A program made the position numbers and the translations under genes. Positions 8,860 through 16,936 of a stretch of 64,000 nt of DNA are shown here, in pieces. Each line of letters opens with the position of its first letter. The stretch's first letter is position 1. Origin of the DNA: Hymenobacter citatus (lineage in GTDB: Bacteria; Bacteroidota; Bacteroidia; Cytophagales; Hymenobacteraceae); contig NZ_JACSCY010000001.1 in assembly GCF_014333615.1 (NCBI RefSeq), forward strand, positions 310,001-374,000, written 5' to 3'. Below the pieces are notes generated by a model. That model saw only the letters and a program-made list of their open reading frames with translations. It was not told where the DNA came from and made no database searches.

Positions 8860-10218
8860 CTAATGACTAGCCAGAGCCACCTGAAAGGATTTTACGGCCT
8901 CTCCCAAATCGAAGACGGCAGTGCCGAGTAGGGCCGGCGCCACGATGCTGGCCCCAATGGCCGAGCGATACCCGCCCGCGCAGTGCACCACCACGGGCTT
9001 ATCCTGAGGGATTTCGCCTACCCGCTCCCGCAGCTCGGGCAGCGGGATGTTGAGTGCCTCCGCAAACAACGGCTCGGCCCGCGCTTCGGAAGCAGCGCGG
9101 ATATCAACAATTGTATACGCCTCCGGGTGCTGGCGGAACTGCTCTACATCTAGCGGCGGCAGCGAAGCTTTTGCCGTAACGGGCCTACCCACCAGCGCCC
9201 CTTGCAGCAGGGTTTCGTAGCCGATTTTGGCGGTTTTATGCAGGAGGTCCTCCCGGCTGGCCTCATCGGCGGCCATCAGGTAAAACGCCTCTTCTGGCCC
9301 CACAATAGAGCCCAGCCAAGTCTCAAATTTGCCGCCCTGCTGGATGTTGAAGGCGCCGGCAATGTGCGCCGTTTTGAACGCGGCTTCGGGGCGGGCATCT
9401 ACGACCAGCACGCCCGGTTGCAGCGGGGCGTCGGCTGCCAGGCGGGCTACCTGCTGCACGCTTGGGGCGTAGGCGGGGGCTCCAGATTTATTCAGGGCCA
9501 CATCGTAGCCGAAATATTTGGGAATGAAGGGCTGATCGGCAAGCAGTTCTTCTACAAATTCATCTTCACTCAGGGCGCGCAGCATGGGGTTGCTGCGCTT
9601 CTCGTCGGCTATGGTACTGCTGCTGGCTCCGCTCAGGGCCTTACCGCAGAGCGAGCCCGCGCCGTGGGCCGGATACACCAGCACCTCATCGGCCAGGGGC
9701 ATGAGCTTGTGGCGGAGCGAGTGGTGCAGCTGCCGGGCCAGGGCCTCGCGCTTGGCCGTCAGGTGACCGGCCTGTTCGCGCAGGTCGGGGCGGCCCACGT
9801 CGCCGATAAACAGGGTGTCGCCGGTGAATACGGCTTGGTCCTGGCCCTCGCGGCTGAGCACCACGCTGATGGAGTCGGGCGAGTGGCCGGGCGTGTTGAG
9901 GGCGTGGAAGGTGAGCTTGCCCACGGTGAAAGCGTCGCCCTCGTCGAAGGCTGCGTGCGTATACTCGGCCCCCAACAGCCGGCTCACGCGAATGACGGCG
10001 CCGGTGTGCCGGGCAATTTCCAGGTGCGAGGAGACAAAATCGGCGTGCGGATGGGTTTCGATGATGCTCACGATGGTGGCGTCGTGGGCCTGCGCATAGT
10101 CGTAGTAAGGCTGCGGATTGCGGGCCGGGTCAATCAGCACTATTTCGCGGGCGCACTCGCTCAGGACGGCGTAGGAAAAATGCGCCAGGCCTTTGTCTTC
10201 AAATTGTTCGATTTTCAT
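8860..10218 (-). CDS. CstB-like persulfide dioxygenase-rhodanese fusion
   Basis: A 452-residue fusion: metallo-beta-lactamase domain (about 1-235; ETHPHADFVSSH with His56, His58, Asp60) followed by two rhodanese domains. The first rhodanese (about 265-350; VVDARPEAAF) has lost its catalytic cysteine. The second (about 365-450) keeps it in VVHCAGGYRS. The same order, with an inactive middle rhodanese, is known in staphylococcal CstB, which oxidises persulfides and makes thiosulfate. Phe replaces the last His of the usual HxHxDH, which fits the single-iron sites of persulfide dioxygenases. ATG at 10218 is preferred over TTG at 10296. Operon context (ArsR repressor, TauE, YeeE) supports sulfide or persulfide detoxification. 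Confidence 0.9.
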   Translation of the reverse strand: MKIEQFEDKGLAHFSYAVLSECAREIVLIDPARNPQPYYDYAQAHDATIVSIIETHPHADFVSSHLEIARHTGAVIRVSRLLGAEYTHAAFDEGDAFTVGKLTFHALNTPGHSPDSISVVLSREGQDQAVFTGDTLFIGDVGRPDLREQAGHLTAKREALARQLHHSLRHKLMPLADEVLVYPAHGAGSLCGKALSGASSSTIADEKRSNPMLRALSEDEFVEELLADQPFIPKYFGYDVALNKSGAPAYAPSVQQVARLAADAPLQPGVLVVDARPEAAFKTAHIAGAFNIQQGGKFETWLGSIVGPEEAFYLMAADEASREDLLHKTAKIGYETLLQGALVGRPVTAKASLPPLDVEQFRQHPEAYTIVDIRAASEARAEPLFAEALNIPLPELRERVGEIPQDKPVVVHCAGGYRSAIGASIVAPALLGTAVFDLGEAVKSFQVALASH

Positions 10219-10285
10219 GGGGTAGGTCGAAGTAAGTGGGAGAAACAGCAGGGGTAGGAAGGCTCGGAGGGTAGGGCCGTGCGGT

Positions 10286-11101
10286 TTAGGGCCCAAAAAC
10301 CAATTCGCGCAGCAGAATAAATAAGCCCATAGCTAGGGTAAACCAGCCAAAAGCGGGCTTGAGCTTGGTGCCGGGAATGAAACGGGCCAGGTAAATACCC
10401 AGCACAGTGCCTATCAGCGTAAAAGCCAGAAAGCCAAGTAAAAACGTCCAGGCGATAGGGGTGCCCGCGCTTATATCGCCGCTGAAACCGATAAGCGAAT
10501 TGAGGGCAATGATGGCCAGCGACGTACCCACGGCCAGCTTCATGGGTAGGCGGGCGCCCAGCACCAGCGCCGGAATAATCAGAAAGCCGCCGCCGGCTCC
10601 CACAAAGCCTGTGAGCAGCCCCACTACCAAGCCAATGCCCAAAATCAGGGGGAAGTTGAAGGTGGGCGCGTGGTGCAGCTCTTCATCTAGTAGTTGTTCG
10701 GCTTGCTTGGCGCGAATCATGGATAGGGCGGCTCCTACCATCAGCACCGCAAAAGCCACCAGCACCAGCAAATCCTTAGTGAACACCACGCTGCCCACCG
10801 TAAACAGCACCTGCGGGATGGCGGGCAGCAGCAGCTTGCGCACCACAAATACGGCCAGCAAAGAGGGGAGCAGAAATACCACTGCCGTTTTTAACGACAC
10901 CAGCCCGCGGCGGAAATACCCCGAGGCGCCCACCACCGAGGTAGAGCCCACCACAAACAGCGAATACGCCGTGCTCAACACCGGACTCACACCCATCAGG
11001 TACACCAGCACGGGCACAGTCAGAATAGAGCCGCCTCCGCCCAGTATGCCTAGCGAAAGGCCGATAAAAACTGCCGCGAAATAGCCCAGAAGTGAAAGCA
11101 T
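10286..11101 (-). CDS. TauE/SafE-family sulfite or sulfur-anion exporter
   Basis: A 271-residue integral membrane protein with about eight hydrophobic segments and the family repeats [19 protein letters not shown] near the N terminus and [17 protein letters not shown] in the second half. TauE/SafE proteins export sulfite, sulfoacetate and similar organosulfur anions. In CstR/BigR-type operons a TauE homologue accompanies the persulfide dioxygenase. The start is ATG at 11101; TTG at 11110 is three codons earlier. It lies between the ArsR regulator and the CstB-like gene on the same strand. Confidence 0.9.
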   Translation of the reverse strand: MLSLLGYFAAVFIGLSLGILGGGGSILTVPVLVYLMGVSPVLSTAYSLFVVGSTSVVGASGYFRRGLVSLKTAVVFLLPSLLAVFVVRKLLLPAIPQVLFTVGSVVFTKDLLVLVAFAVLMVGAALSMIRAKQAEQLLDEELHHAPTFNFPLILGIGLVVGLLTGFVGAGGGFLIIPALVLGARLPMKLAVGTSLAIIALNSLIGFSGDISAGTPIAWTFLLGFLAFTLIGTVLGIYLARFIPGTKLKPAFGWFTLAMGLFILLRELVFGP

Positions 11102-11168
11102 GAGAAACAAGTGAACGAATGAATTTATGATAAAGTGTTCATGTGTTAAAGCAAAAAAACGACCGTCC

Positions 11169-11489
11169 CTACAGAAACGTGCAGGCGGCCAAGCACTGAA
11201 TAACGTCTACCACTTCCCGCATTTTCAGCGCGTAATAAATGTTTTTGCCCTCGCGGTGAGAGCTTAAGATGCCTTTCAGCTTCATGCCCGACAAATGGTG
11301 CGAAAGCAGGCTTTGCTCTACCCCCAGCTGCTCGCTGATGTCCGTCACCGACAGATTCTCGTGGTTGGAAAGCAGCTGCACGATGGCAATGCGGGTAGGG
11401 TGCGCCGTGGTTTTGAGAATAAATGCCACCTTCTCCATCTTCTCGGTGGTGAGGTTCAGTTCAGCGTCGGGGGTAGGCGAAGGAGTCAT
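11169..11489 (-). CDS. ArsR/SmtB-family repressor of the sulfur operon
   Basis: A 106-residue winged-helix repressor. TAHPTRIAIVQLLSNHENLS covers the first helices, DISEQLGVEQSLLSHHLSGM the recognition helix, and HREGKNIYYALK the wing. Two cysteines lie near the C terminus (CLAAC, residues 99 and 103 from this start). Some ArsR proteins (BigR, SqrR) sense persulfides through cysteine pairs, but their pairs are placed differently, so sensing here is inferred from context. It is first in the operon with tauE, cstB-like and yeeE genes and probably represses itself. ATG at 11489 is used; TTG at 11501 also opens the frame. Confidence 0.9.
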   Translation of the reverse strand: MTPSPTPDAELNLTTEKMEKVAFILKTTAHPTRIAIVQLLSNHENLSVTDISEQLGVEQSLLSHHLSGMKLKGILSSHREGKNIYYALKMREVVDVIQCLAACTFL

Positions 11490-11498
11490 CGGGGTATG

Positions 11499-11529
11499 CA
11501 AACTTATGAATAGTTGTTCATGTATACAA
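11499..11529 (-). promoter_or_regulatory. Promoter and candidate operator of the sulfur operon
   Basis: On the minus strand, TTG (11529-11527), a 20-base spacer and TAAGTTTG (11506-11499) match the Bacteroidota promoter pattern. The spacer holds an inverted repeat ATGAA-N6-TTCAT (11506-11510 and 11517-11521), the type of site an ArsR dimer would bind, so repressor binding would block the promoter. The leader before ATG 11489 would be only a few bases. Confidence 0.6.
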
Positions 11530-11648
11530 GTATTGTGGGTATGTTGGTTCCTTTTCGGAGTTTAACATTCCTAAACAGACATAATAGTATAGCACATAAT
11601 AAAAACTGATTCTATATAGATGAACCTCTATCTACCGTTGTACTGCGC

Positions 11649-12263
11649 ATGAACGCGTATCTTCTATTGCGCCTGCGGATAGTAGGGCGGCACCTGCTGG
11701 AGCTAGGATGGTGGCGGTTGCTACTGTTGGGAGCGATGCTGCTGGCCGTAAGTAGCAAAGTGCTACTTACGGCGGCCCACCATGCGGCAGGCCAATGGGC
11801 AGTGCCTCTATTGGGTATGTGGCTGTGCCTCAGCGCCCACTGGCGGCGCAACGACCTGGCATTTCTGCAAGCAGTTGCCCCCGCCTTTCGGCAGTGGCTG
11901 GCTGTAGAGTATGCGTTGCTGCTAAGCCCAGCCGAGGTGGTCCTGCTGGCGCATGGCCGGGTAGGCGCCGCGGTAGCAACGGTGCTGGCCGCTGCCGCCG
12001 TGCCGTGGCTGCCGGTGCCGGCCGTGCGGGTGCGTAAGCAGGGTAGGAGCAGCCTGTTTCGGGCGGAGGCGTTTGAGTGGGTAGGGGGCTGGCGACAGGG
12101 CAGCGGCGCGGTAGTGTGGCTGGGGCTGCTGGGCGTAGCTGTGTGGCAGCAGCAACCCATTGTGGCAGCCGGCGCCGCGGTGCTGTGGTTGCTCTGGGTA
12201 CTGAGCTGCTATGGCACGGCCCCGAGCCAGCTACTATGCTGCTTGCGGCCGCCTGCGGGGTGA
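11649..12263 (+). CDS. ABC exporter permease, N-terminal part (frameshifted)
   Basis: A 204-residue stretch with about six hydrophobic segments (for example WRLLLLGAMLLAVSSKVLL, AAVLWLLWVLSCYG). No named domain is recognised. It probably is the front part of a permease of about 315 residues whose frame is broken at the C4 run 12220-12223. Adding one C there gives CYGTAPEPATMLLAAACGVK and joins this frame to the next open stretch with no stop. As it stands, the product ends with an unrelated tail CCLRPPAG. The ATPase gene 12585 follows, which supports an ABC exporter. A sequencing indel, a real mutation, or two coupled subunits remain possible. Confidence 0.7.
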   Translation: MNAYLLLRLRIVGRHLLELGWWRLLLLGAMLLAVSSKVLLTAAHHAAGQWAVPLLGMWLCLSAHWRRNDLAFLQAVAPAFRQWLAVEYALLLSPAEVVLLAHGRVGAAVATVLAAAAVPWLPVPAVRVRKQGRSSLFRAEAFEWVGGWRQGSGAVVWLGLLGVAVWQQQPIVAAGAAVLWLLWVLSCYGTAPSQLLCCLRPPAG

Positions 12264-12592
12264 AGGGGTTTTTGTGGAGGCGCTTAGGGCTCCTGTGGAT
12301 CTATTATGTGCTCACAGCCGCTCCTTTGTTGGTGGTTATGGCCCTTGGCCCGGCCACATGGGTAAGCACTCTGGGAATGCTGCTGTGGAGCTTGGCTGTA
12401 CTAACCGGAGCGCTGCTCGCCAAATACGCCTTCTACCCCAATGCCTTTCTGAGCCGCACCATGCAAGTGGGCATGGTGGCGCTGGGCTTGCTGATTGTGT
12501 TGAATACCGTGTACGAGGCGCTGTTTGCGGCGGCATTTCCTGTTTTGCTCACCAAAAGCCGACGGCGCTTGGCTACTTTTCGTTATGATTGA
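12236..12592 (+). CDS. ABC exporter permease, C-terminal part (frameshifted)
   Basis: A 118-residue open stretch from ATG 12236 with three hydrophobic segments (LGLLWIYYVLTAAPLLVVMA; WSLAVLTGALLAKYA; VGMVALGLLIVLNTVYEALF). It overlaps the preceding frame by 28 bases in the -1 phase and looks like its natural continuation. Its stop overlaps the ATG of the ATP-binding gene (ATGATTGA), a typical arrangement for coupled translation of permease and ATPase. It is most likely the second half of a single permease. Independent translation as a separate subunit cannot be excluded. Confidence 0.65.
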   Translation: MLLAAACGVKGFLWRRLGLLWIYYVLTAAPLLVVMALGPATWVSTLGMLLWSLAVLTGALLAKYAFYPNAFLSRTMQVGMVALGLLIVLNTVYEALFAAAFPVLLTKSRRRLATFRYD

Positions 12593-13277
12593 AGTTCGCG
12601 ACCTACACAAAGCATACGACGCGCAGCCCGTGCTGCACCACGTCAGCCTCGATTTGCGGCCTGGCTCCATCCATGGGTTGGTAGGGGTGAACGGCGCCGG
12701 CAAAACCACGCTACTGAACTGCATCTACGGACTGCTAGCCGACTACCGCGGCACGGTGCGCGAAACCACTGGCTTCAGCCTGCGCCAGCACACGGGCCTG
12801 CTTCCTTACGAACCCTACTTCTACCCCCGCCTCACCGGCCGCGAGTACCTCACCTTTTGCTTGCAGACGCGGGGCCGGGCGGTGCCGGATTTCACGGAGT
12901 GGAATACATTGTTGGAACTACCGCTCGATGCTTACGCCGAAGACTATTCCGCCGGGATGAAAAAGAAGCTGGCCCTGCTGGCGGTGCTGGTGCAGGACTT
13001 TCGCTACCTGATTCTCGATGAGCCATTCAACGGCCTCGATCTGGGTACCAATCTGCTGGTGAAGGAGATACTGCTGCGGCTGCGGGCGCGCGGCACCGGC
13101 ATTCTACTGACGTCGCACCTGCTGGGAACTCTCACCGAAATCTGCGACGAGCTAACTATCCTGGCTGCCGGCACCGTGCGCCGCCACTATACCCGCACCG
13201 AGTTCGACCAGGTCAGCAACGATCTGCTCGAAGAATTTTATCAGGATAAACTCACCCGGCTTCGGCAATTGGTATAG
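12585..13277 (+). CDS. ABC transporter ATP-binding protein
   Basis: A 230-residue ATPase with all motifs: Walker A GVNGAGKTT (near 37), signature YSAGMKKKLAL, Walker B YLILDEPFNGLD, and switch His in LLTSHLL. ATG 12585 overlaps the permease stop; the longer upstream frame is not homologous. It resembles exporter ATPases of the antibiotic or multidrug type common in Bacteroidota. The substrate is unknown. Its membrane partner is the split permease just upstream, so the system may be non-functional if that frameshift is real. It converges with the trmN-like gene with only 2 bases between stops. Confidence 0.92.
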   Translation: MIEVRDLHKAYDAQPVLHHVSLDLRPGSIHGLVGVNGAGKTTLLNCIYGLLADYRGTVRETTGFSLRQHTGLLPYEPYFYPRLTGREYLTFCLQTRGRAVPDFTEWNTLLELPLDAYAEDYSAGMKKKLALLAVLVQDFRYLILDEPFNGLDLGTNLLVKEILLRLRARGTGILLTSHLLGTLTEICDELTILAAGTVRRHYTRTEFDQVSNDLLEEFYQDKLTRLRQLV

Positions 13278-13279
13278 CG

Positions 13280-14002
13280 CTACAAGTGCAAATAGAACTC
13301 TCCCAGCAGCGCCCGAAACTCCGGCGAATACACCGAATCATCCACATCATGCAGTCGCAGTAGTTGCGTGTTCACCGGCTGCGGCTGCCGCCCAAACGCC
13401 GTGATGTGGCGCAGCGCCCGGCTGCCGGGGCGGTGGTGCAAGGCCAGCCGAGCGGTAGGGTAGAGGCCCTCGGCTGCCGCGTCCTGCTCGAAATGCAGCA
13501 TCTCGGGCGGCGGTAGCAACACTGTGAGGGTACCTTGTTCGGTTAAAAAATCAGCGGCGAACCGGCTGATTTCGGTGAACGTGAGCGTGTCGGCGGCGGT
13601 GTGGCGGGCGGTGGTGCGCTGGGCGTTGGGCGAGCGTAGCGACTCCCGGAAAAACGGCGGGTTGCACAGGATATGGTCGTAGGGAGCGGGGTGAGTGGCT
13701 GCGAAACGGGTCAGGCTAACGGGGTAAGCGTGCAGGCGCCCGGCCCACGGCGAGGCGGCAAAGTTTTCGGCGGCCTGGGCAGCAGCGGCAACATCCAGTT
13801 CCACTGCTTCAATGGTGGCCGTGGGGTTGCGCTGGGCAGTCATCAGGGCCAGCAGGCCGGTGCCGGTGCCAATATCCAGCACGCGCTGCGCTCCAGCCAC
13901 GGTTGCCACAGCGCCTAGTACGCAGGCATCGGTGCACACCTTCATGGCACATTGCGCCTGCTCTACCCGAAACTGCTTGAATTGGAAGTAGGAATTGGCC
14001 AT
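13280..14002 (-). CDS. trmN: tRNA1(Val) (adenine-37-N6)-methyltransferase
   Basis: A 240-residue S-adenosylmethionine-dependent methyltransferase. The SAM site appears as VLDIGTGTGLLALMTAQRNP and the N6-adenine motif NPPF in HILCNPPFFRESL. The N-terminal FQFKQFRVEQAQCAMKVCTD is typical of the YfiC/TrmN6 group that modifies A37 of tRNA-Val. ATG 14002 is chosen; the longer frame begins with TTG and no homology. It is monocistronic and divergent from the DUF389 gene. Confidence is high for the methyltransferase group and moderate for the exact target. Confidence 0.88.
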   Translation of the reverse strand: MANSYFQFKQFRVEQAQCAMKVCTDACVLGAVATVAGAQRVLDIGTGTGLLALMTAQRNPTATIEAVELDVAAAAQAAENFAASPWAGRLHAYPVSLTRFAATHPAPYDHILCNPPFFRESLRSPNAQRTTARHTAADTLTFTEISRFAADFLTEQGTLTVLLPPPEMLHFEQDAAAEGLYPTARLALHHRPGSRALRHITAFGRQPQPVNTQLLRLHDVDDSVYSPEFRALLGEFYLHL

Positions 14003-14109
14003 GATGGGTATAGGTAATAGGACTGCGTACAAAGATAGATGACAGCTTTCCTGTTGTGCTTTACGTATGTTGGCCCTATGTTCTCTTCTTCCTACCCGAA
14101 AGTACCAGT

Positions 14110-15549
14110 ATGCTGCTGCGTTTACTCCGTTTTCTGAATCTGCGCACCGGCGCGTCCATTGGCGGCACCATCGAAGAAATTGAGTCTAATATTGAGTTGC
14201 GTGGCTCGGTGCTCTGGATTTTGCTGTGCGCGGCGCTGCTAGCCAGTATCGGCCTCGATACCAACTCGGCCGCCGTCATCATTGGGGCTATGTTGATTTC
14301 GCCGCTGATGGGGCCAATTTTGGGGGTAGGCATGAGCCTGGGTATCAACGACTCGGCCATGTTCCGGCACGCGCTGCGGCAGCTGGGGCTGGCTACGGCC
14401 ATCAGCTTGGGTGCCAGCTTGCTCTATTTCAGCCTTACGCCCCTGGGGCAGGCCACGCCCGAGTTACTAGCGCGCACCCACCCTACCCTCCTCGATGTGC
14501 TCATTGCCTTGTTTGGGGGCGTGGCCGGCATCATCTCCAACTCGCGTCGCGATAAAACCAATGCTATTCCGGGCGTGGCCATTGCCACGGCGCTGATGCC
14601 CCCGCTGTGTACTGCTGGCTTTGGGCTGGCCCATCTCAACTGGTCGGTTTTTCTGGGCGCACTGTATTTGTATTGCATCAACGCCGCCTTTATCAGCCTG
14701 GCTACCTATCTGATTGTGCGGGTGATGCGCTTTCCGCAGCGCACGTACGTGGAGGAGGGGCAGCAGCGCCGTGTTACGCTTATCATGAGCTTGCTATTAG
14801 TACTGATTGTGGCTCCCAGCGTCTATTTTCTGGTGAGCGTGTACCGGCAGGAGCGCGACCGGCGCATTGTGGAAGAAGTGGTAGTAGAGAACTTACGAAA
14901 GCAAGGCAATGAGGTGCTGCGCTGGGATATCACGCACACAGACTCAACCAACTTAGTGCGGGTGTACTTCTCGGGCCTGAACGTGGTGCCGCGCCAAGTG
15001 GCCCAAATGGAGCGCCGCCTGCAACAGCGCGACCTTCAGAACTACCAAATACAGGTGTCGCGGGTGAATATTTCCAAAGAGGAAGTAGCACAGCTAAGCG
15101 AAGAAGCCGCCCGCAATCTATTCCAGAATATGCAGCTGGAAGCTGAGCTGACGCGTGCACCTACCATTCGCACTACCAGCAGCCCGGCCAGCAACCCGCT
15201 GCCTTCGGCGGCGCAGGTGCTGCGCGAGGTGCGCGCCGCCTTCCCACGCGTGGCTGGCCTAAGCGTAGCCCGCCCCCTCGCCGACATAGCCCCCGACACC
15301 CTCCGCGCCGACACCCTGCTCACCGTGGCCGTGGCCTGGCAGCGCCCCGATACCGTGCCTACCCCCGCCGAAACCCAGCGCCTCTACCAGTTCCTGCAAG
15401 CCCGCCTGCAACAGGACACGCTGATACTAAGCCGTACCCCACTACGCGCCGTGCGCCAGCCCGCCCCCCGCGCCGTGCCCATTGTGATGCCCCAAACACC
15501 TGTCGTACCAAAAACGCTGAACACGCCCACCCCAGCAGCGAGGCGGTGA
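14110..15549 (+). CDS. DUF389 integral membrane protein
   Basis: A 479-residue protein. The DUF389 domain fills about residues 20-240, with strongly conserved membrane segments (SNIELRGSVLWILLCAALLA; NSAAVIIGAMLISPLMGPIL; GVAGIISNSRRDKTNAIPGV; ALMPPLCTAGFGLA). After it come one more hydrophobic segment (LIMSLLLVLIVAPSVYFLV) and a long soluble tail (about 240-479) with an OsmY-like/BON-like mixture and a proline-rich end. The biochemical function of DUF389 is unknown. ATG 14110 is favoured over GTG 14056. The stop leads directly into GTGAGATGG repeat words. Confidence 0.88.
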   Translation: MLLRLLRFLNLRTGASIGGTIEEIESNIELRGSVLWILLCAALLASIGLDTNSAAVIIGAMLISPLMGPILGVGMSLGINDSAMFRHALRQLGLATAISLGASLLYFSLTPLGQATPELLARTHPTLLDVLIALFGGVAGIISNSRRDKTNAIPGVAIATALMPPLCTAGFGLAHLNWSVFLGALYLYCINAAFISLATYLIVRVMRFPQRTYVEEGQQRRVTLIMSLLLVLIVAPSVYFLVSVYRQERDRRIVEEVVVENLRKQGNEVLRWDITHTDSTNLVRVYFSGLNVVPRQVAQMERRLQQRDLQNYQIQVSRVNISKEEVAQLSEEAARNLFQNMQLEAELTRAPTIRTTSSPASNPLPSAAQVLREVRAAFPRVAGLSVARPLADIAPDTLRADTLLTVAVAWQRPDTVPTPAETQRLYQFLQARLQQDTLILSRTPLRAVRQPAPRAVPIVMPQTPVVPKTLNTPTPAARR

Positions 15550-15741
15550 GATGGTGAGATGGTGAAATAGTGAAATAGTGAAATAGTGAATGGTCTGTCA
15601 TCCTGAGCGCAGCGAAGGATCTTATCACGTGTGAACAAGGCGTTGTTACGTCTTTCGTTCTAGCGTAATAAGGTCCTTCGCTGCGCTCAGGATGACAGAC
15701 CATTCACAACCTCACCATCTCACAAATTCACCATTTCATAC
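15546..15741. repeat. Nested palindrome: GTGAAATAG words around TGTCATCCTGAGC copy
   Basis: The inner palindrome 15586-15707 has core TGTCATCCTGAGC-GCAGC-GAAGGA and unique complementary ends GTGAATGGTC/GACCATTCAC. Outside it, near-tandem words GTGAGATGGTGAAATAG (15546-15590) face complementary CTCACCATCTCAC...TTCACCATTTCAT (15711-15741). The outer right part supplies the last codons of rnhA. Confidence 0.9.
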
Positions 15742-16178
15742 CCTTCGTCTACCAGCAGCTTGCCTTGGGTGGCGCTCCAGACGGCTAGCTGGTCGCACCG
15801 CTCGTTTTCGGGGTGGCCGTTGTGGCCGCGCACCCACTGGAAGCGCACGGTGCGCTGGCGGTACACTTTCAAGAAGCGGCGCCAGAGGTCTTCGTTGGCT
15901 TTCTTGCCGAAATCGGGCTTGTTGGCCCAGCCGAACACCCACTTTTTCTCCACGGCATCTACCACGTACTTCGAGTCGGTGACGACGGTGATGGGCAGCT
16001 CGGGGCGCGTAATGGCCTCCAGGCCCACAATCACGGCCAGCAGCTCCATGCGGTTGTTGGTAGTAAGGCGGAAGCCCTGGGTGAGCTCTTTCTCGTGCGG
16101 TCCGAAGCGCAGAATGGCCCCGTAGCCGCCCGGCCCCGGGTTTCCCCGCGACGAGCCATCGGTATATAGGTGAATCAT
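15720..16178 (-). CDS. rnhA: Ribonuclease HI
   Basis: A 152-residue endonuclease that cuts the RNA strand of RNA-DNA hybrids. The catalytic set is complete: Asp7 (LYTDGSSRGNPGPGG), Glu45 (NNRMELLAV), Asp68 (VVTDSKYV), Asp129 (ERCDQLA), with His119 in WVRGHNGH. The length is normal. The last residues (EMVNL) and TGA are encoded by GTGAATTTGTGAG-type repeat words, so the 3' end seems to have been rewritten by the adjacent palindrome. It stands alone between palindromes. Confidence 0.96.
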   Translation of the reverse strand: MIHLYTDGSSRGNPGPGGYGAILRFGPHEKELTQGFRLTTNNRMELLAVIVGLEAITRPELPITVVTDSKYVVDAVEKKWVFGWANKPDFGKKANEDLWRRFLKVYRQRTVRFQWVRGHNGHPENERCDQLAVWSATQGKLLVDEGYEMVNL

Positions 16179-16191
16179 AGGGTGTTGTTAG

Positions 16192-16285
16192 GGTCTTGGG
16201 GACTTAGGGGCTTAGGGTCTTGGTTGACGTTCTGACAAATCGTTGAACGTCAACCAAGACCTTAAGCCCCTAAGTCCCCAAGATC
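16192..16285. repeat. Palindrome built from GGTCTTGGGGACTTAGGGG words
   Basis: Arms 16192-16232 and about 16243-16285 are complementary over about 40 bases with a small offset (GGTCTTGG, GACTTAGGGGCTTAG, TTGGTTGACGTTC). The same GGGTCTTGG words flank the four-helix-bundle gene at 55.3-55.9 kb; here the loop is only about 10 bases and carries no gene. It lies between rnhA and marC. Confidence 0.92.
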
Positions 16286-16289
16286 CTAT

Positions 16290-16850
16290 TCAAAAATTAC
16301 TCTTAAACAGCTTAATGGCAATGGCCAGCAGAATCACGCCGAATACGCGGCGCAGGATGTCTTCGCCGGCTTTGCCGAGTTTGCGCTCAATCCAGGCCGA
16401 GCTTTTCAGCACCACGTACACAAACACCAGGTTCAACACAATGCCCACCAGTACGTTGGGGAGGGAGTAGGCCGCCCGCAACGACAGCAAGGTGGTCATG
16501 GTGCCGGCGCCCACGATGAGGGGGAACGCCAGCGGCACAATGGAGCCCGACGAAGCCGCCGGATTGTGCCGAAACAGCTCGATACCCAGAATCATCTCCA
16601 TGCCAATGAGAAAGATGATGATGGCGCCGGCCAAGGCAAACGACTGAAAGTCAACCCCAAACAGCGACAAAATGCTCTGCCCCAGAAACAGAAACGCCAC
16701 CATCAGCACACCCGCCACCAGCGTGGCCTTCTCCGAGTGAATTTTGCCCTCGCGCTGCCGAATTTGCAGGATAATCGGCACCGAGCCCAGAATGTCGATG
16801 ATGGCGAACAGGGTAAGCGTGACGGAGAATATTTCTTTTAAACTGAACAT
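16290..16850 (-). CDS. MarC-family (UPF0056) membrane protein
   Basis: A 186-residue protein with six hydrophobic segments and MarC signatures: LFAIIDILGSVPIIL at the N terminus, then QSFALAGAIIIFLIGMEMIL and PLAFPLIVGAGTMTTLLSL. MarC was once linked to multiple antibiotic resistance; the transported substrate or role is not established. ATG 16850 gives the usual N terminus. The stop is 5 bases from the palindrome at 16192-16285. No operon partner is obvious; the next minus-strand gene upstream is separated by another perfect palindrome. Confidence 0.92.
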   Translation of the reverse strand: MFSLKEIFSVTLTLFAIIDILGSVPIILQIRQREGKIHSEKATLVAGVLMVAFLFLGQSILSLFGVDFQSFALAGAIIIFLIGMEMILGIELFRHNPAASSGSIVPLAFPLIVGAGTMTTLLSLRAAYSLPNVLVGIVLNLVFVYVVLKSSAWIERKLGKAGEDILRRVFGVILLAIAIKLFKSNF

Positions 16851-16870
16851 CTTAGAATGTTGAGTTGTGC

Positions 16871-16926
16871 GTTCCGCGAACCATGTGCCCCAGGGCTGAA
16901 GCCCTGGGGCACATGGTTCGCGGAAC
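16871..16926. repeat. Perfect 27-base palindrome, unrelated to the other families
   Basis: Arms 16871-16897 and 16900-16926 are perfectly complementary with only two loop bases (GTTCCGCGAACCATGTGCCC...). The arms also show a fainter outer match GTTGAGTT/AACTCAAC. It lies between marC start and the aminotransferase stop. The word CATGTGCCCCAGGGCTGAAG is not seen elsewhere in the window. Confidence 0.95.
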
Positions 16927-16936
16927 TCAACACTTC

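Noticed and set aside
9202..10257. Long open frame opposite the CstB-like gene
   Set aside because: No recognisable family; the minus-strand gene has clear MBL and rhodanese motifs.
16871..16926. Rho-independent terminator
   Set aside because: The stem is perfect but no T run follows on either side and the loop is only two bases; it is listed as a repeat instead.
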